Origin: JAJTYI01 sp964420145
Lineage (GTDB): Bacteria; Patescibacteriota; Dojkabacteria; B142; OLB20
Assembly (NCBI GenBank): GCA_964420145.1
Contig: CAYQRB010000007.1
Location: 1 to 33,934, forward strand
Length of the DNA: 33,934 nt
Direction of reading: 5' to 3'
Below the pieces are notes generated by a model, which ran no database searches, had not been told where the DNA came from, and saw only the letters and a program-made list of their open reading frames with translations. Below are positions 24,534 through 31,809 of this stretch, one piece after another. Made by a program: the position numbers and the translations under genes. Positions within the stretch are counted from its first letter, which is position 1; each line of letters opens with the position of its first letter.

Positions 24534-25202
24534 TTAATCATCCTTAGTGTCTATATTATATTCTGCCAGCACAGTATCTGAATCAGAATTATTAAGATTT
24601 CTTATATCTTGAACATACTCACCTAATAGTTCTTCAATCTGCCTGGTTATATCCAAAGTATATTGTTCCATAAATTGAAATTCTTCCTTCGAAAGACGGT
24701 GTAGTCTATCTGTTTGTATGTATCTACTCTTTAGATCTCGAAGTCTCTCCTCAACTGACACTATATCGTACGGAGATACCCTTGCATCACAATATATAAA
24801 TATCTTAGCTTCCAAATTTTTTCCTTGTGCAACGACCTGTATTCCCTCGCCCTTACTCCCCACTACCAAAGCTAAGTCTTTAACCCTCTCAACTACACCA
24901 ATTTCATCTAATATCTTCTTGGTAGCAACATGGTCGTCTTCTCCATATCTATCTATAAACTTCTTTTGTAATTCCTTCAAAAATAAAACATCTTCAGGAT
25001 TCCTAATAATATCCTCATTATCCAATGTAAACTTTACGATATTTCCTAAGTCATGTACCAGACAAGCCTGGATTATAGAATCACTATCAATATCTTGCTC
25101 TATTTTTGACAAGACAATCTTAGCGACCGAAGCCACTCGAAACATATGTTCCTGTAAGTTTTTAGGTACTTGGTATTCTTTATAAATCTCTGCTATTTTC
25201 AT
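24534..25202 (-). CDS. HD-domain phosphohydrolase-like protein
   Basis: Protein of 222 aa. The N-terminal half carries HD-superfamily signals: EHMFRVASVA with the first His near residue 19, and CLVHDLGNIVKF with the His-Asp pair near 50-51. Later DDHVATKKILDEIG and FIYCDARVSPYD supply candidate further metal ligands. HD proteins hydrolyse phosphate esters of nucleotides or cyclic nucleotides; the nucleotide context suggests a nucleotidase-type role, but tRNA or signalling substrates are possible. The C-terminal 30 residues are acidic and probably disordered. It diverges from surE with overlapping -10 boxes about 10 bases from its ATG. Confidence 0.75.
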   Translation of the reverse strand: MKIAEIYKEYQVPKNLQEHMFRVASVAKIVLSKIEQDIDSDSIIQACLVHDLGNIVKFTLDNEDIIRNPEDVLFLKELQKKFIDRYGEDDHVATKKILDEIGVVERVKDLALVVGSKGEGIQVVAQGKNLEAKIFIYCDARVSPYDIVSVEERLRDLKSRYIQTDRLHRLSKEEFQFMEQYTLDITRQIEELLGEYVQDIRNLNNSDSDTVLAEYNIDTKDD

Positions 25203-25211
25203 TAAATCTCT

Positions 25212-25219
25212 AGTATAAT
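25212..25219. promoter_or_regulatory. overlapping divergent -10 boxes
   Basis: The 8 bases AGTATAAT hold a TATACT for the HD gene on the minus strand (25212-25217) and a TATAAT for surE on the plus strand (25214-25219). Polymerase cannot bind both at once, so the two genes should compete. The HD-gene box ends 9 bases before its ATG; the surE box ends 25 bases before its ATG. Confidence 0.5.
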
Positions 25220-25244
25220 CAATATTATTAGTTTGAAGTTTATC

Positions 25245-26033
25245 ATGACAAAACCCTTTTTTCTACTTACCGGAGATGATTCAGTACGAGCAGAAGGACT
25301 AATACTGGTTCGTAGAATAGTCGAGAAATTTGCTAATGTTGCGATCGTAGCAACCCAAAAGCAACAAAGTGCCGTTAGCGGGAAGCTCAACTTTGGACCA
25401 GGTAAATGGGGGAAAGAAGTCGTAGATGGATTTGAAACTATTTGGGTAGATGGCTCTCCTGGAGATGCAGTAAATTTTGCATTTGATTATCTCGACAGAA
25501 AGCCCGATTTCGTAATATCTGGTATGAATCTAGGAGAAAATGTCGATAACTCCCTTATTACTTCGGGGACATTTTCTGCAGCGTTAAGAGCAAGCTACTG
25601 TAGAGCAACTCCTGCCATCGCACTATCCCTAGAAGTTCCTATTGAAGGGACTTCGTGGATAGACGAGCACACAGGAAGCTTTAGAGAGGAGCTACTTGAC
25701 TATCCGGGTAATATGATCGAACCTATAATCAAACAATATATGGAAAGATCTAAAACCTGGTTTGGTGTTTGGAATGTCAATTTCCCAAAAGAAAGTACAG
25801 ACAAACTTAAATTTACCCCGACCTACTCCAACAATTACTTTGAGAATCGTATTAAGGTCAACACCGATAATACCTTCGAATATATCTATGATAAACTTAA
25901 TATCAAAGATATAGCACCAGACTCGGATGTACAAGCAATGCGTGATGGATACATAGCTATAACCCCAATCAAGTATGCCCTAACCGACCGGGAGGAGCTA
26001 GAACGACTAAAAGGAATAAGCATTCTAGCTTGA
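25245..26033 (+). CDS. surE: 5'/3'-nucleotidase SurE
   Basis: SurE of 262 aa, a metal-dependent nucleoside-monophosphate phosphatase. The start motif, usually TNDDG, reads LLTGDDSVRAEGL and keeps the metal-binding Asp pair (11-12). Ser42 in QQSAVSG and Asn95 in ISGMNLGENV complete the metal site, and SGTFSAALRA matches the next conserved block. Substitution of the usual Asn and Gly around the Asp pair is mild. The ATG at 25245 is used; an in-frame TTG four codons earlier lies between the -10 box and the gene. It ends in TGA. Located between an HD protein and the ThyA-like gene, consistent with nucleotide turnover. Confidence 0.92.
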   Translation: MTKPFFLLTGDDSVRAEGLILVRRIVEKFANVAIVATQKQQSAVSGKLNFGPGKWGKEVVDGFETIWVDGSPGDAVNFAFDYLDRKPDFVISGMNLGENVDNSLITSGTFSAALRASYCRATPAIALSLEVPIEGTSWIDEHTGSFREELLDYPGNMIEPIIKQYMERSKTWFGVWNVNFPKESTDKLKFTPTYSNNYFENRIKVNTDNTFEYIYDKLNIKDIAPDSDVQAMRDGYIAITPIKYALTDREELERLKGISILA

Positions 26034-26248
26034 ATTGAAGGTATTAAATCAAATATAAAAAACCATGATGAGTTTGTGTTTAGGAACTTGCCTGAGAACC
26101 TATAGGTAGTTAAGACTTTGGTTTGCTTTCGCTCAACAAATTAATTTAGTTGAGTATTGGTATTCATCCTCTTCTATCTCCCGGCTACAACAAACCCACT
26201 AAATTACGGGAATATTAAATCTATTACGAAACTAAAATATAATCCTGC
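26034..26248. other. non-coding or decayed interval after surE
   Basis: No intact gene is seen. An inverted repeat, CTCAAC...GTTGAG, lies at 26132-26154 with an AT-rich loop and no T-tract. On the minus strand a frame reading CCSREIEEDEYQYSTKLIC ends in TGA about 26140 and continues for about eight codons, so it may be remnant coding sequence like the two broken frames just to the right. Confidence 0.35.
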
Positions 26249-26427
26249 CTACATAATAGTAGCATCTGTTGTCTGTGCTAGTGGATCATCAGCTACAAGA
26301 CAAATCTCAACACAAGCACCTGGATACTGAGAGGACTTGTCGTTGCTCAATATCACATTAAACCCTAGCTCCTTACTTAACACTCCCACCATACTCATAG
26401 CGACCCCTCTCTATCTTCTTCTGTCAT
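26249..26427 (-). pseudogene. small frame pair: 10-codon leader overlapping a 49-codon ORF, or a frameshifted gene
   Basis: A TATAAT at 26434-26439 ends 6 bases before an ATG at 26427, which opens MTEEDREGSL and stops at a TGA. That TGA overlaps an ATG at 26398 (CTATGAG) that opens a second frame of 49 codons (MSMVGVLSKELGFNVILSND, then ending QTTDATIM) to TAG at 26249. Either this is a coupled leader peptide plus small gene, or one base was lost from the run of four G (26404-26407 on the plus strand) in a single 59-residue gene. I do not recognise the product. Confidence 0.45.
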
Positions 26428-26433
26428 AACTAC

Positions 26434-26439
26434 ATTATA
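26434..26439 (-). promoter_or_regulatory. -10 box (TATAAT) for the small minus-strand frames
   Basis: Perfect TATAAT ending 6 bases before the ATG at 26427, the spacing seen at several genes in the window, so the small frame downstream is probably transcribed. Confidence 0.45.
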
Positions 26440-26465
26440 ACAAAAACCCATATATGCAATAAGTA

Positions 26466-26727
26466 TTACGCCCCTCCTCTAGGAGGAGATTTAGGTGGTT
26501 TGGGTGATTGATGTTGTCTACTCTTATCTTTCTTTTCACGATTTCGATGTTGACCCCCCTCTATTTTAGGTCTAGGTTTAGGAGCATTCCCCTGCCCCCC
26601 CCATACATTCGACCCCGTATGTATCTATACCTACTCCAGCAACACTCATAAGTCCAGCTCCAAAAGGGTATTGAGAAACATACGGTACAAAATCCTCAGG
26701 GTGGGGATTAAAAACATCACAACTCAT
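26466..26727 (-). pseudogene. small protein gene frameshifted at a run of eight G
   Basis: From the ATG at 26727 a frame reads MSCDVFNPHPEDFVPYVSQY, then PFGAGLMSVAGVGIDTYGVECMGG, and in the present sequence stops at 26578 soon after a tract of eight G (plus-strand C at 26595-26602). Removing one G (or adding two) joins it to a second open frame, GNAPKPRPKIEGGQHRNR followed by a Pro/Lys/Arg-rich tail ending SPPRGGA, with TAA at 26466-26468. The joined product would be 86 aa. The tract could be a sequencing or assembly error, a decayed gene or a slippage-prone switch. Function unknown; the basic tail suggests nucleic-acid or membrane-phosphate contact. Confidence 0.55.
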
Positions 26728-26840
26728 AGTATAGGCAGACCAACTAAATTAAACCAATTAAACTATCATTTATGGTTGCTAATTTCAACTGATTTTTGTT
26801 AGATTAGTGTTATTAGTTCTCTCTTTCATAAAAAATCCTT

Positions 26841-27665
26841 ATGACTCAATTTGATAAAATTTATCAAAACTTAGTAAAAGACATATTAGAAAATGGGATA
26901 GAGGATAAAAACGCCCGTTCTGGCTATATATGCAAAGCACTCCCCGGTATGCATTTTAATCTTGATTTAGAAAAAGGATTCCCTTTACTCACACTTCGTA
27001 AACTCCCTTTACAAATATTTGTAGCAGAGCAAATCTGGTTTCTGATGGGAGAAAACGACCCTGCCTGGCTTCGACCTTTTACCAAAATCTGGGAGGACTT
27101 TATAGAAGAGGATGGGAAAGTTACTTCTTACGGATATAGATGGAGAAAACACTTTGGTAGAGATCAAATCTCTGAACTCATAAGACATCTCAAAGAAAAG
27201 CCAACCTCTAGACATGGGGTTGTTATAGCTTGGGATCCAGATGATGATGGACTCACAGCCAAACCGAAAAAAAATGTACCTTGCTTGTTTGCGTTTTCAG
27301 TAAACATAATGGGGGGGCGGTTATGTATGCATAATATCATACGATCTAATGATGTGTTTTTAGGACTGCCTCATGATGTAGCTGGGTTTGCCCTGTTGCA
27401 GATGATACTAGCACAAGCATTAGGAGTAAAGCCCGGAATTTACTCTCATAGTATAAGTAATGCACATTTTTACTCAGACCAGTACGAAGTAGCAGAAGAA
27501 CTATCCAAAAGAACAAGTGAACATAAGGAAATCCATCTACATATCCCCCAAAACTCACTAGAGAGAGCAGAAAAAGGTGATACCAAGTTAATACAAGAAA
27601 TCGTAGAGGACTTAAAAAGTCAATACAGCCCCCTCAAACAAATTGGCGGAATAAAAGCACATTAA
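26841..27665 (+). CDS. thymidylate-synthase-family enzyme with a dCMP-type active site
   Basis: ThyA-fold protein of 274 aa. Kept residues: Arg26 (NARSG), Glu64 in AEQIWFLMGE, SYGYRWRKHFG, catalytic Cys148 (VPCLF), RSND at 168-171, and His209/Tyr211 (NAHFYS). True thymidylate synthases read LGLPFNIASYALL; here it is LGLPHDVAGFALL, with Asp179 in place of the Asn that hydrogen-bonds uracil. The same Asp occurs in T4 dCMP hydroxymethylase, which also has RSND. The His after the catalytic Cys is Leu, and the second Arg of the phosphate-binding pair is His (SRHGV). So the substrate is probably dCMP rather than dUMP. The product, 5-methyl- or 5-hydroxymethyl-dCMP, is undetermined. The deaminase-like gene follows after 33 bases. 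Confidence 0.88.
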   Translation: MTQFDKIYQNLVKDILENGIEDKNARSGYICKALPGMHFNLDLEKGFPLLTLRKLPLQIFVAEQIWFLMGENDPAWLRPFTKIWEDFIEEDGKVTSYGYRWRKHFGRDQISELIRHLKEKPTSRHGVVIAWDPDDDGLTAKPKKNVPCLFAFSVNIMGGRLCMHNIIRSNDVFLGLPHDVAGFALLQMILAQALGVKPGIYSHSISNAHFYSDQYEVAEELSKRTSEHKEIHLHIPQNSLERAEKGDTKLIQEIVEDLKSQYSPLKQIGGIKAH

Positions 27666-27684
27666 GATATAAATAAAAATTAAA

Positions 27685-27690
27685 TATAAT
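27685..27690 (+). promoter_or_regulatory. -10 box (TATAAT) of the deaminase gene
   Basis: TATAAT ends 8 bases before the ATG at 27699, so the deaminase can be transcribed on its own as a leaderless message as well as from the ThyA-like gene. Confidence 0.5.
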
Positions 27691-27698
27691 AAACCACT

Positions 27699-28229
27699 AT
27701 GTCTGAAATCAAATATCCTTACGCAATACCAGAGATACCATATCAGTATGTCCAAATGAGTAATAAATTTATGCAAGAGGCGATGAAATATGCCAAAGAG
27801 GAAGCATATGACACAGGCTTTGGCAAAGAAGCACCTGTCGGAGTGGTATATGTAAAAGATAACAAAGTGATTGTGGGTGCTGGACACGGTAACAATTATC
27901 ACCTACGAAATGGCTGTAAAAGAAAAAAACTTGGAATTCCTTCTGGTCAGAACTATGAGTTATGCCCAGGTTGCGACTACGCCAGTCATGCAGAGCCCAA
28001 AGCCATAGCAAAAGCACAAAAAAACAATCTTGATATCAAAGACAGCGATGCGTATCTTTTTGGCCAATGGTGGTGTTGCAAGCCCTGTTCGGATAAGATG
28101 ATAAAAGCTGGAATTAAAAATATCTTTCTATTAGTCGATTCAGAAAAATATTTTAACAGAGACCTACCAACCTGTAAGCACGGTGATTGGGAGTATTTTT
28201 ATCGAATTTCTTTACTTCCTGCAGGATAA
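27699..28229 (+). CDS. dCMP-deaminase-family zinc enzyme
   Basis: Protein of 176 aa with the cytidine/deoxycytidylate deaminase zinc site: HAE at residues 97-99 (SHAEPKAIAKA) and Cys127/Cys130 in WWCCKPCSDKMIKAGIKNI. A second cysteine set, C73, C89 and C92 (RNGCKRKKLGIPSGQNYELC, CPGC), matches the structural or allosteric zinc region found in dCMP deaminases. It would convert dCMP, or 5-methyl-dCMP, to dUMP or dTMP in the cytoplasm. The N-terminal 15 residues are Pro-rich and unusual. It follows the ThyA-like gene by 33 bases and has its own leaderless-type -10 box. The 3' end overlaps zwf by 31 bases. Which pyrimidine it uses cannot be read from sequence. Confidence 0.85.
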   Translation: MSEIKYPYAIPEIPYQYVQMSNKFMQEAMKYAKEEAYDTGFGKEAPVGVVYVKDNKVIVGAGHGNNYHLRNGCKRKKLGIPSGQNYELCPGCDYASHAEPKAIAKAQKNNLDIKDSDAYLFGQWWCCKPCSDKMIKAGIKNIFLLVDSEKYFNRDLPTCKHGDWEYFYRISLLPAG

Positions 28230-29593
28230 AACCTCAAATTATCAGGATGAGCTTTCCAGTACTCTAAAACAGGGTCGACAAACTTCCAGGAAGCTTCTAA
28301 CTCATCCGTACTTATAAAACTAGATTTGTTCCCATTAAATATATCCAAAAGTAAAGACTCGTAAGCACCAGATAATAATACTTTGAAATTATCTTCATAT
28401 TTAAATACCATCGGAACAATATCTAAATCAGTCGAACCTGGTCTTTTCACTTGTAAATCTAGCGAAATCCCCTCTCTTGGTTGCAACTGAAATACTAATT
28501 TATTTTTTGAGGAAATCCCGTTTATTTTTTCCTGACTTTTGAAATATAGTGTTATTGAAGTATCTTTTTCTTGCATACCTTTCCCACTTATGAGATTAAT
28601 ATCTACATTTTCCCATAAAGGCAAGTCTAACCTAGCTCTGATATTTACAAAAGTTTCTGTAAGCGAATTAGCAATACTTACATCTTCCTCTCTATATCCA
28701 CGGATTATATCTCCTCTTATCACCCCTGAGGTGTATTGTCCACGGATAATATCTTTCTCAAAATCTAGAACTTTAAGATTTTTTAATATTTCTAATTTTG
28801 CTCTCATAACTGACTCACTATCAAGACTTTCAGGAAGACTACAAAGGACAAGAGAAAGAAGTTGTAAGACATGACTTTGTACAAGATCTCGTAACTGTCC
28901 ATAATTATCATAATACTGTGCTCTTGTACCAACCCCCAAATCTTCTAGAACTCGGACTTCTACCCTGTCTATCGTTTTATTACTCCAGTCATTGAAAAAA
29001 ATTGGATTACTTGCTCTGAAATATAAAATATTTTTTACAGTATCTTTCCCCAGGTAATGATCAATCCTATAAATATGTTTTTCATCAAAAATCTCTAATA
29101 ACTGATTGTTTAACTCATAAAAATTATTTAAGTTTTTTCCAAATGGCTTTTCTATGACAACACTATTATGATCCTCGTGATTACAAGCTCGATTTAGAGA
29201 GGTTTCTCTAATACCTTTAAATGTTTGTAAGTATAAATCAGGACTGATTGCCAAATAAAAGATTTTTTGCTGGCATTGGCCACTGTTTCCATCAATATCC
29301 GCCAACAAATCCCCAAGCCTTTGATAATCCTTCGGGTTACCCAAATCTCCTAAAAAATATTCGATTATAGAAGAGAATCGCTTCCAACTATCTTGATTAA
29401 ACTCTGTCTTGTATCTTTTCTTAAATTCTTCTGCGAGAAAATCAAAGAAAGCCTGATTATCATACTCTCTACGACCAACTGCAATAATACGAAGATCCTC
29501 AGGAATCCTTCCTTCTTTGAATAAATGATAAAGGGAGGGGAAAAGCATTCTCCTAGACAAATCTCCAGTACTTCCAAAAATTATTAGAACCAT
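28199..29593 (-). CDS. zwf: glucose-6-phosphate 1-dehydrogenase
   Basis: G6PD of 464 aa, slightly shorter than the usual 480-490. The nucleotide-binding start is IFGSTGDLSRRM (residues 5-15), EKPFG is at 148-152, and the substrate signature RIDHYLGKDTV is at 176-186 with its catalytic His. It oxidises glucose-6-phosphate to 6-phosphogluconolactone, making NAD(P)H, the first step of the oxidative pentose phosphate pathway. It is the last gene of the minus-strand set pgl-gnd-malic enzyme-zwf, 33 bases after the malic enzyme gene, with a TATAAT about 20 bases before its ATG. Its 3' end overlaps the convergent deaminase gene. Confidence 0.96.
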   Translation of the reverse strand: MVLIIFGSTGDLSRRMLFPSLYHLFKEGRIPEDLRIIAVGRREYDNQAFFDFLAEEFKKRYKTEFNQDSWKRFSSIIEYFLGDLGNPKDYQRLGDLLADIDGNSGQCQQKIFYLAISPDLYLQTFKGIRETSLNRACNHEDHNSVVIEKPFGKNLNNFYELNNQLLEIFDEKHIYRIDHYLGKDTVKNILYFRASNPIFFNDWSNKTIDRVEVRVLEDLGVGTRAQYYDNYGQLRDLVQSHVLQLLSLVLCSLPESLDSESVMRAKLEILKNLKVLDFEKDIIRGQYTSGVIRGDIIRGYREEDVSIANSLTETFVNIRARLDLPLWENVDINLISGKGMQEKDTSITLYFKSQEKINGISSKNKLVFQLQPREGISLDLQVKRPGSTDLDIVPMVFKYEDNFKVLLSGAYESLLLDIFNGNKSSFISTDELEASWKFVDPVLEYWKAHPDNLRFYPAGSKEIR

Positions 29594-29626
29594 AGGCTTA
29601 AAAAAATATATATATTATACCCATAA

Positions 29627-30760
29627 CTAGCTATTTGTTTTAACAAGAGAGTGATAAACTGCTTGTGCCACACACCTGTGAACCTCAGGATCTAGTATAT
29701 CGGGCATAAGATTATCTATAGATAAATCTGATTTATGATAATCAATTATTGCCTGAACTGCTACTAGTTTAGATTCTTTGTTTATTTGAACTCCTGCGTC
29801 AATCGCTCCCCTAAATATACCTGGGAAAGCTAAAGCATTGTTAACCTGGTTAGGAAAATCACTACGACCAGTAGCTACAATCTTGGCACCAGCCCCAAAA
29901 GCAACTTCGGGCATAACCTCAGGAATAGGGTTGGCCATTGCAATAATAATCGGGTCTTTCTCCATGGACTTAATCATTTCAGGTTTAAGAATCCCAGCAG
30001 TTGATAACCCTAAGAAAACATTAGCTCCTCTCAAGGCATCACTTAAAGATCCCGACAACTTGCCTTTGTTTGTAAGTAAAGCCATCTCTTTTTTAGTTAT
30101 ATGAAGATCTTGTCGATCTGGTGTTACAATCCCTAGTGAATCTACCAAAATAATATCTCTATACCCAAGGTTTAACAGTAGTTTAGTTACACCAATACCT
30201 GCAGCTCCACTTCCTGAAACCACAACTTTTACATCTTTATCTTGATTGGTTAGGGTCAGTGCGTTTTGCATAGCCACGGCAACTGCTATGGCAGTACCGT
30301 GTTGATCATCGTGCATAATAGGTTGGGAGATAGATTTGAGGTTATCTTCTATATCAAAACATCTAGGAGCACTAATATCTTCTAGATTAATAGCAGAAAA
30401 AGAGTCAGCAATATTTCTTACTGTATTGACGAATTCCTCAGAGTCCTGGGTGCCTATGATAATAGGGATCGCATCAATATTAGCAAACCGTTTTAACAAC
30501 ATAGATTTCCCCTCCATAACTGGATAGCTCGCTATATGGCCGATATTACCTAACCCTAAAACAGCCGATCCGTCAGAGATTACTGCCATATTGTTACGAC
30601 GAAAAGAGTAGTTACTAAGTTGTTTTGGATCTTTAGCTATAAGCCTAGAAACCTCAGCAATACCTGGAGTATAAGCCAAAGATAAATCTGCTTTTGTATC
30701 AAGAGGAGCAGTAATACTAATTTGAATTTTAGGCTGTTTCGAATAAGAAAGCGCGTCCAT
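29627..30760 (-). CDS. NAD(P)-dependent malic enzyme
   Basis: Malic enzyme of 377 aa, the short bacterial form without a phosphotransacetylase tail, which decarboxylates malate to pyruvate with NAD(P)H. Landmarks: DLSLAYTPGIAEV near the start, AVISDGSAVLGLGNIG, QPIMHDDQHGTAIAVAVA with the metal-binding Asp pair, VVVSGSGAAGIGVTKLLL as the nucleotide-binding fold, and IIAMANPIPEVMPE. The ATG at 30760 (MDALSYSKQP) is chosen because a TATAAT ends four bases upstream, inside the longer TTG-initiated frame. Placed between gnd and zwf, it suggests one transcript devoted to reducing power. Confidence 0.94.
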   Translation of the reverse strand: MDALSYSKQPKIQISITAPLDTKADLSLAYTPGIAEVSRLIAKDPKQLSNYSFRRNNMAVISDGSAVLGLGNIGHIASYPVMEGKSMLLKRFANIDAIPIIIGTQDSEEFVNTVRNIADSFSAINLEDISAPRCFDIEDNLKSISQPIMHDDQHGTAIAVAVAMQNALTLTNQDKDVKVVVSGSGAAGIGVTKLLLNLGYRDIILVDSLGIVTPDRQDLHITKKEMALLTNKGKLSGSLSDALRGANVFLGLSTAGILKPEMIKSMEKDPIIIAMANPIPEVMPEVAFGAGAKIVATGRSDFPNQVNNALAFPGIFRGAIDAGVQINKESKLVAVQAIIDYHKSDLSIDNLMPDILDPEVHRCVAQAVYHSLVKTNS

Positions 30761-30764
30761 CGTG

Positions 30765-30770
30765 ATTATA
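30765..30770 (-). promoter_or_regulatory. -10 box (TATAAT) of the malic enzyme gene
   Basis: TATAAT ends 4 bases before the ATG at 30760. It argues for that ATG over the upstream TTG at 30778 and for a leaderless transcript. Confidence 0.45.
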
Positions 30771-30848
30771 TTTGACAATGTATTAAATAACCCCTACAAA
30801 CCATACTAATCAATATATGACAGGATACCTATATATAATGTTCATACT

Positions 30849-31778
30849 TCAGCTATTAGGTCGTTCCTGAGAATTATGCCCTCCAAATTCCTCTCGTAAA
30901 GCTTGCACAATTTTAGCACCAAAGTCGTCTTTGTTCCTAGAATTAAATCTGGCAAAAACACTGTTTGTTATCCCAGAAAAAGGGACTTCTCGTAGAAGTG
31001 CCTCTCTTACTGCCCACTCCCCAGTGCCTAGAGAACCTATCTCGCTATCAACTTTCTTTAAGGTAGGATCTTTTGATAATGCGTCTTTGAGAAACCCCAT
31101 CAAGTTCCCTGAAATAATACTACCGTGGTTCCAGACATCGGTAAGTTTCTCTCTGTCCAACTCACCATACTCTGATTTGTCCACTAAGTTCATCCCTTCT
31201 GCAATTGCTTGCATCATAGCGTATTCAATTGCATTATGTACCATTTTTACAAAATGCCCTGCTCCGACTGCTCCAAAATATCCATAGCCGTTCTCTGTGG
31301 ATAGGTCTTTTACTACCTGCTCAATATGTTTTTTATAAATATCCTGGTTACCACCGACCATAATACACGCACCATTTCTTGCTCCAGTAATCCCTCCACT
31401 TACTCCACAATCAAGAAAGTGTACTCCTAGTACATTTAACCTATCATATCTACGAATACTGTCTCTATAATACGAGTTTACTCCATCTACAAAAATATCT
31501 CCTTTTTCTAGCTTTACTTCTCCTTCTGTAAGCTGTGTGATAATCTGATCTACTGGTTCTCCTGCTGACACCATAGACCATATAACTCTGGGTTTTGGTA
31601 ATGTAGATAATAAAGAATACAAATCCTCATACACAATAGCCCCTGCTTTTTCTGCTTTACTACGAGGACCAGCACTACGATTCCATGCGTGAACTTCGTA
31701 TCCTTTGTCTAAAAGGTTATACACCATATTTAAGCCCATATTACCAAGACCAAGAAAACCTATTTGTTTCGTACTCAT
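30849..31778 (-). CDS. gnd: 6-phosphogluconate dehydrogenase (decarboxylating), short form
   Basis: Protein of 309 aa, the short GndA/YqeC-like class rather than the 470-aa E. coli form. The Rossmann start is GFLGLGNMGLNMVYNLL, followed by EVHAWNRS. The substrate loop is LDCGVSGGITGARNGACIMVGG (quoted in part: CGVSGGITGARNG), and GHFVKMVHNAIEYAMMQ contains the catalytic Lys and Asn. It turns 6-phosphogluconate into ribulose-5-phosphate. It lies between pgl (31 bases upstream) and the malic enzyme gene, completing the oxidative pentose phosphate pathway with zwf and pgl. Stop is TGA. Cofactor preference is not certain from the loop after the second strand. Confidence 0.94.
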   Translation of the reverse strand: MSTKQIGFLGLGNMGLNMVYNLLDKGYEVHAWNRSAGPRSKAEKAGAIVYEDLYSLLSTLPKPRVIWSMVSAGEPVDQIITQLTEGEVKLEKGDIFVDGVNSYYRDSIRRYDRLNVLGVHFLDCGVSGGITGARNGACIMVGGNQDIYKKHIEQVVKDLSTENGYGYFGAVGAGHFVKMVHNAIEYAMMQAIAEGMNLVDKSEYGELDREKLTDVWNHGSIISGNLMGFLKDALSKDPTLKKVDSEIGSLGTGEWAVREALLREVPFSGITNSVFARFNSRNKDDFGAKIVQALREEFGGHNSQERPNS

Positions 31779-31809
31779 AATTTTTAAAAAATAAATTTAA
31801 ATAATTTTA

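Noticed and set aside
24534..25202. HD protein as a Cas3-type or anti-phage nuclease
   Set aside because: No helicase, CRISPR or defence neighbours, and the surroundings are nucleotide metabolism genes.
26132..26154. Inverted repeat CTCAAC/GTTGAG as a terminator for surE
   Set aside because: The stem is short, AT-rich in its centre and not followed by a T-tract, so termination is not supported.
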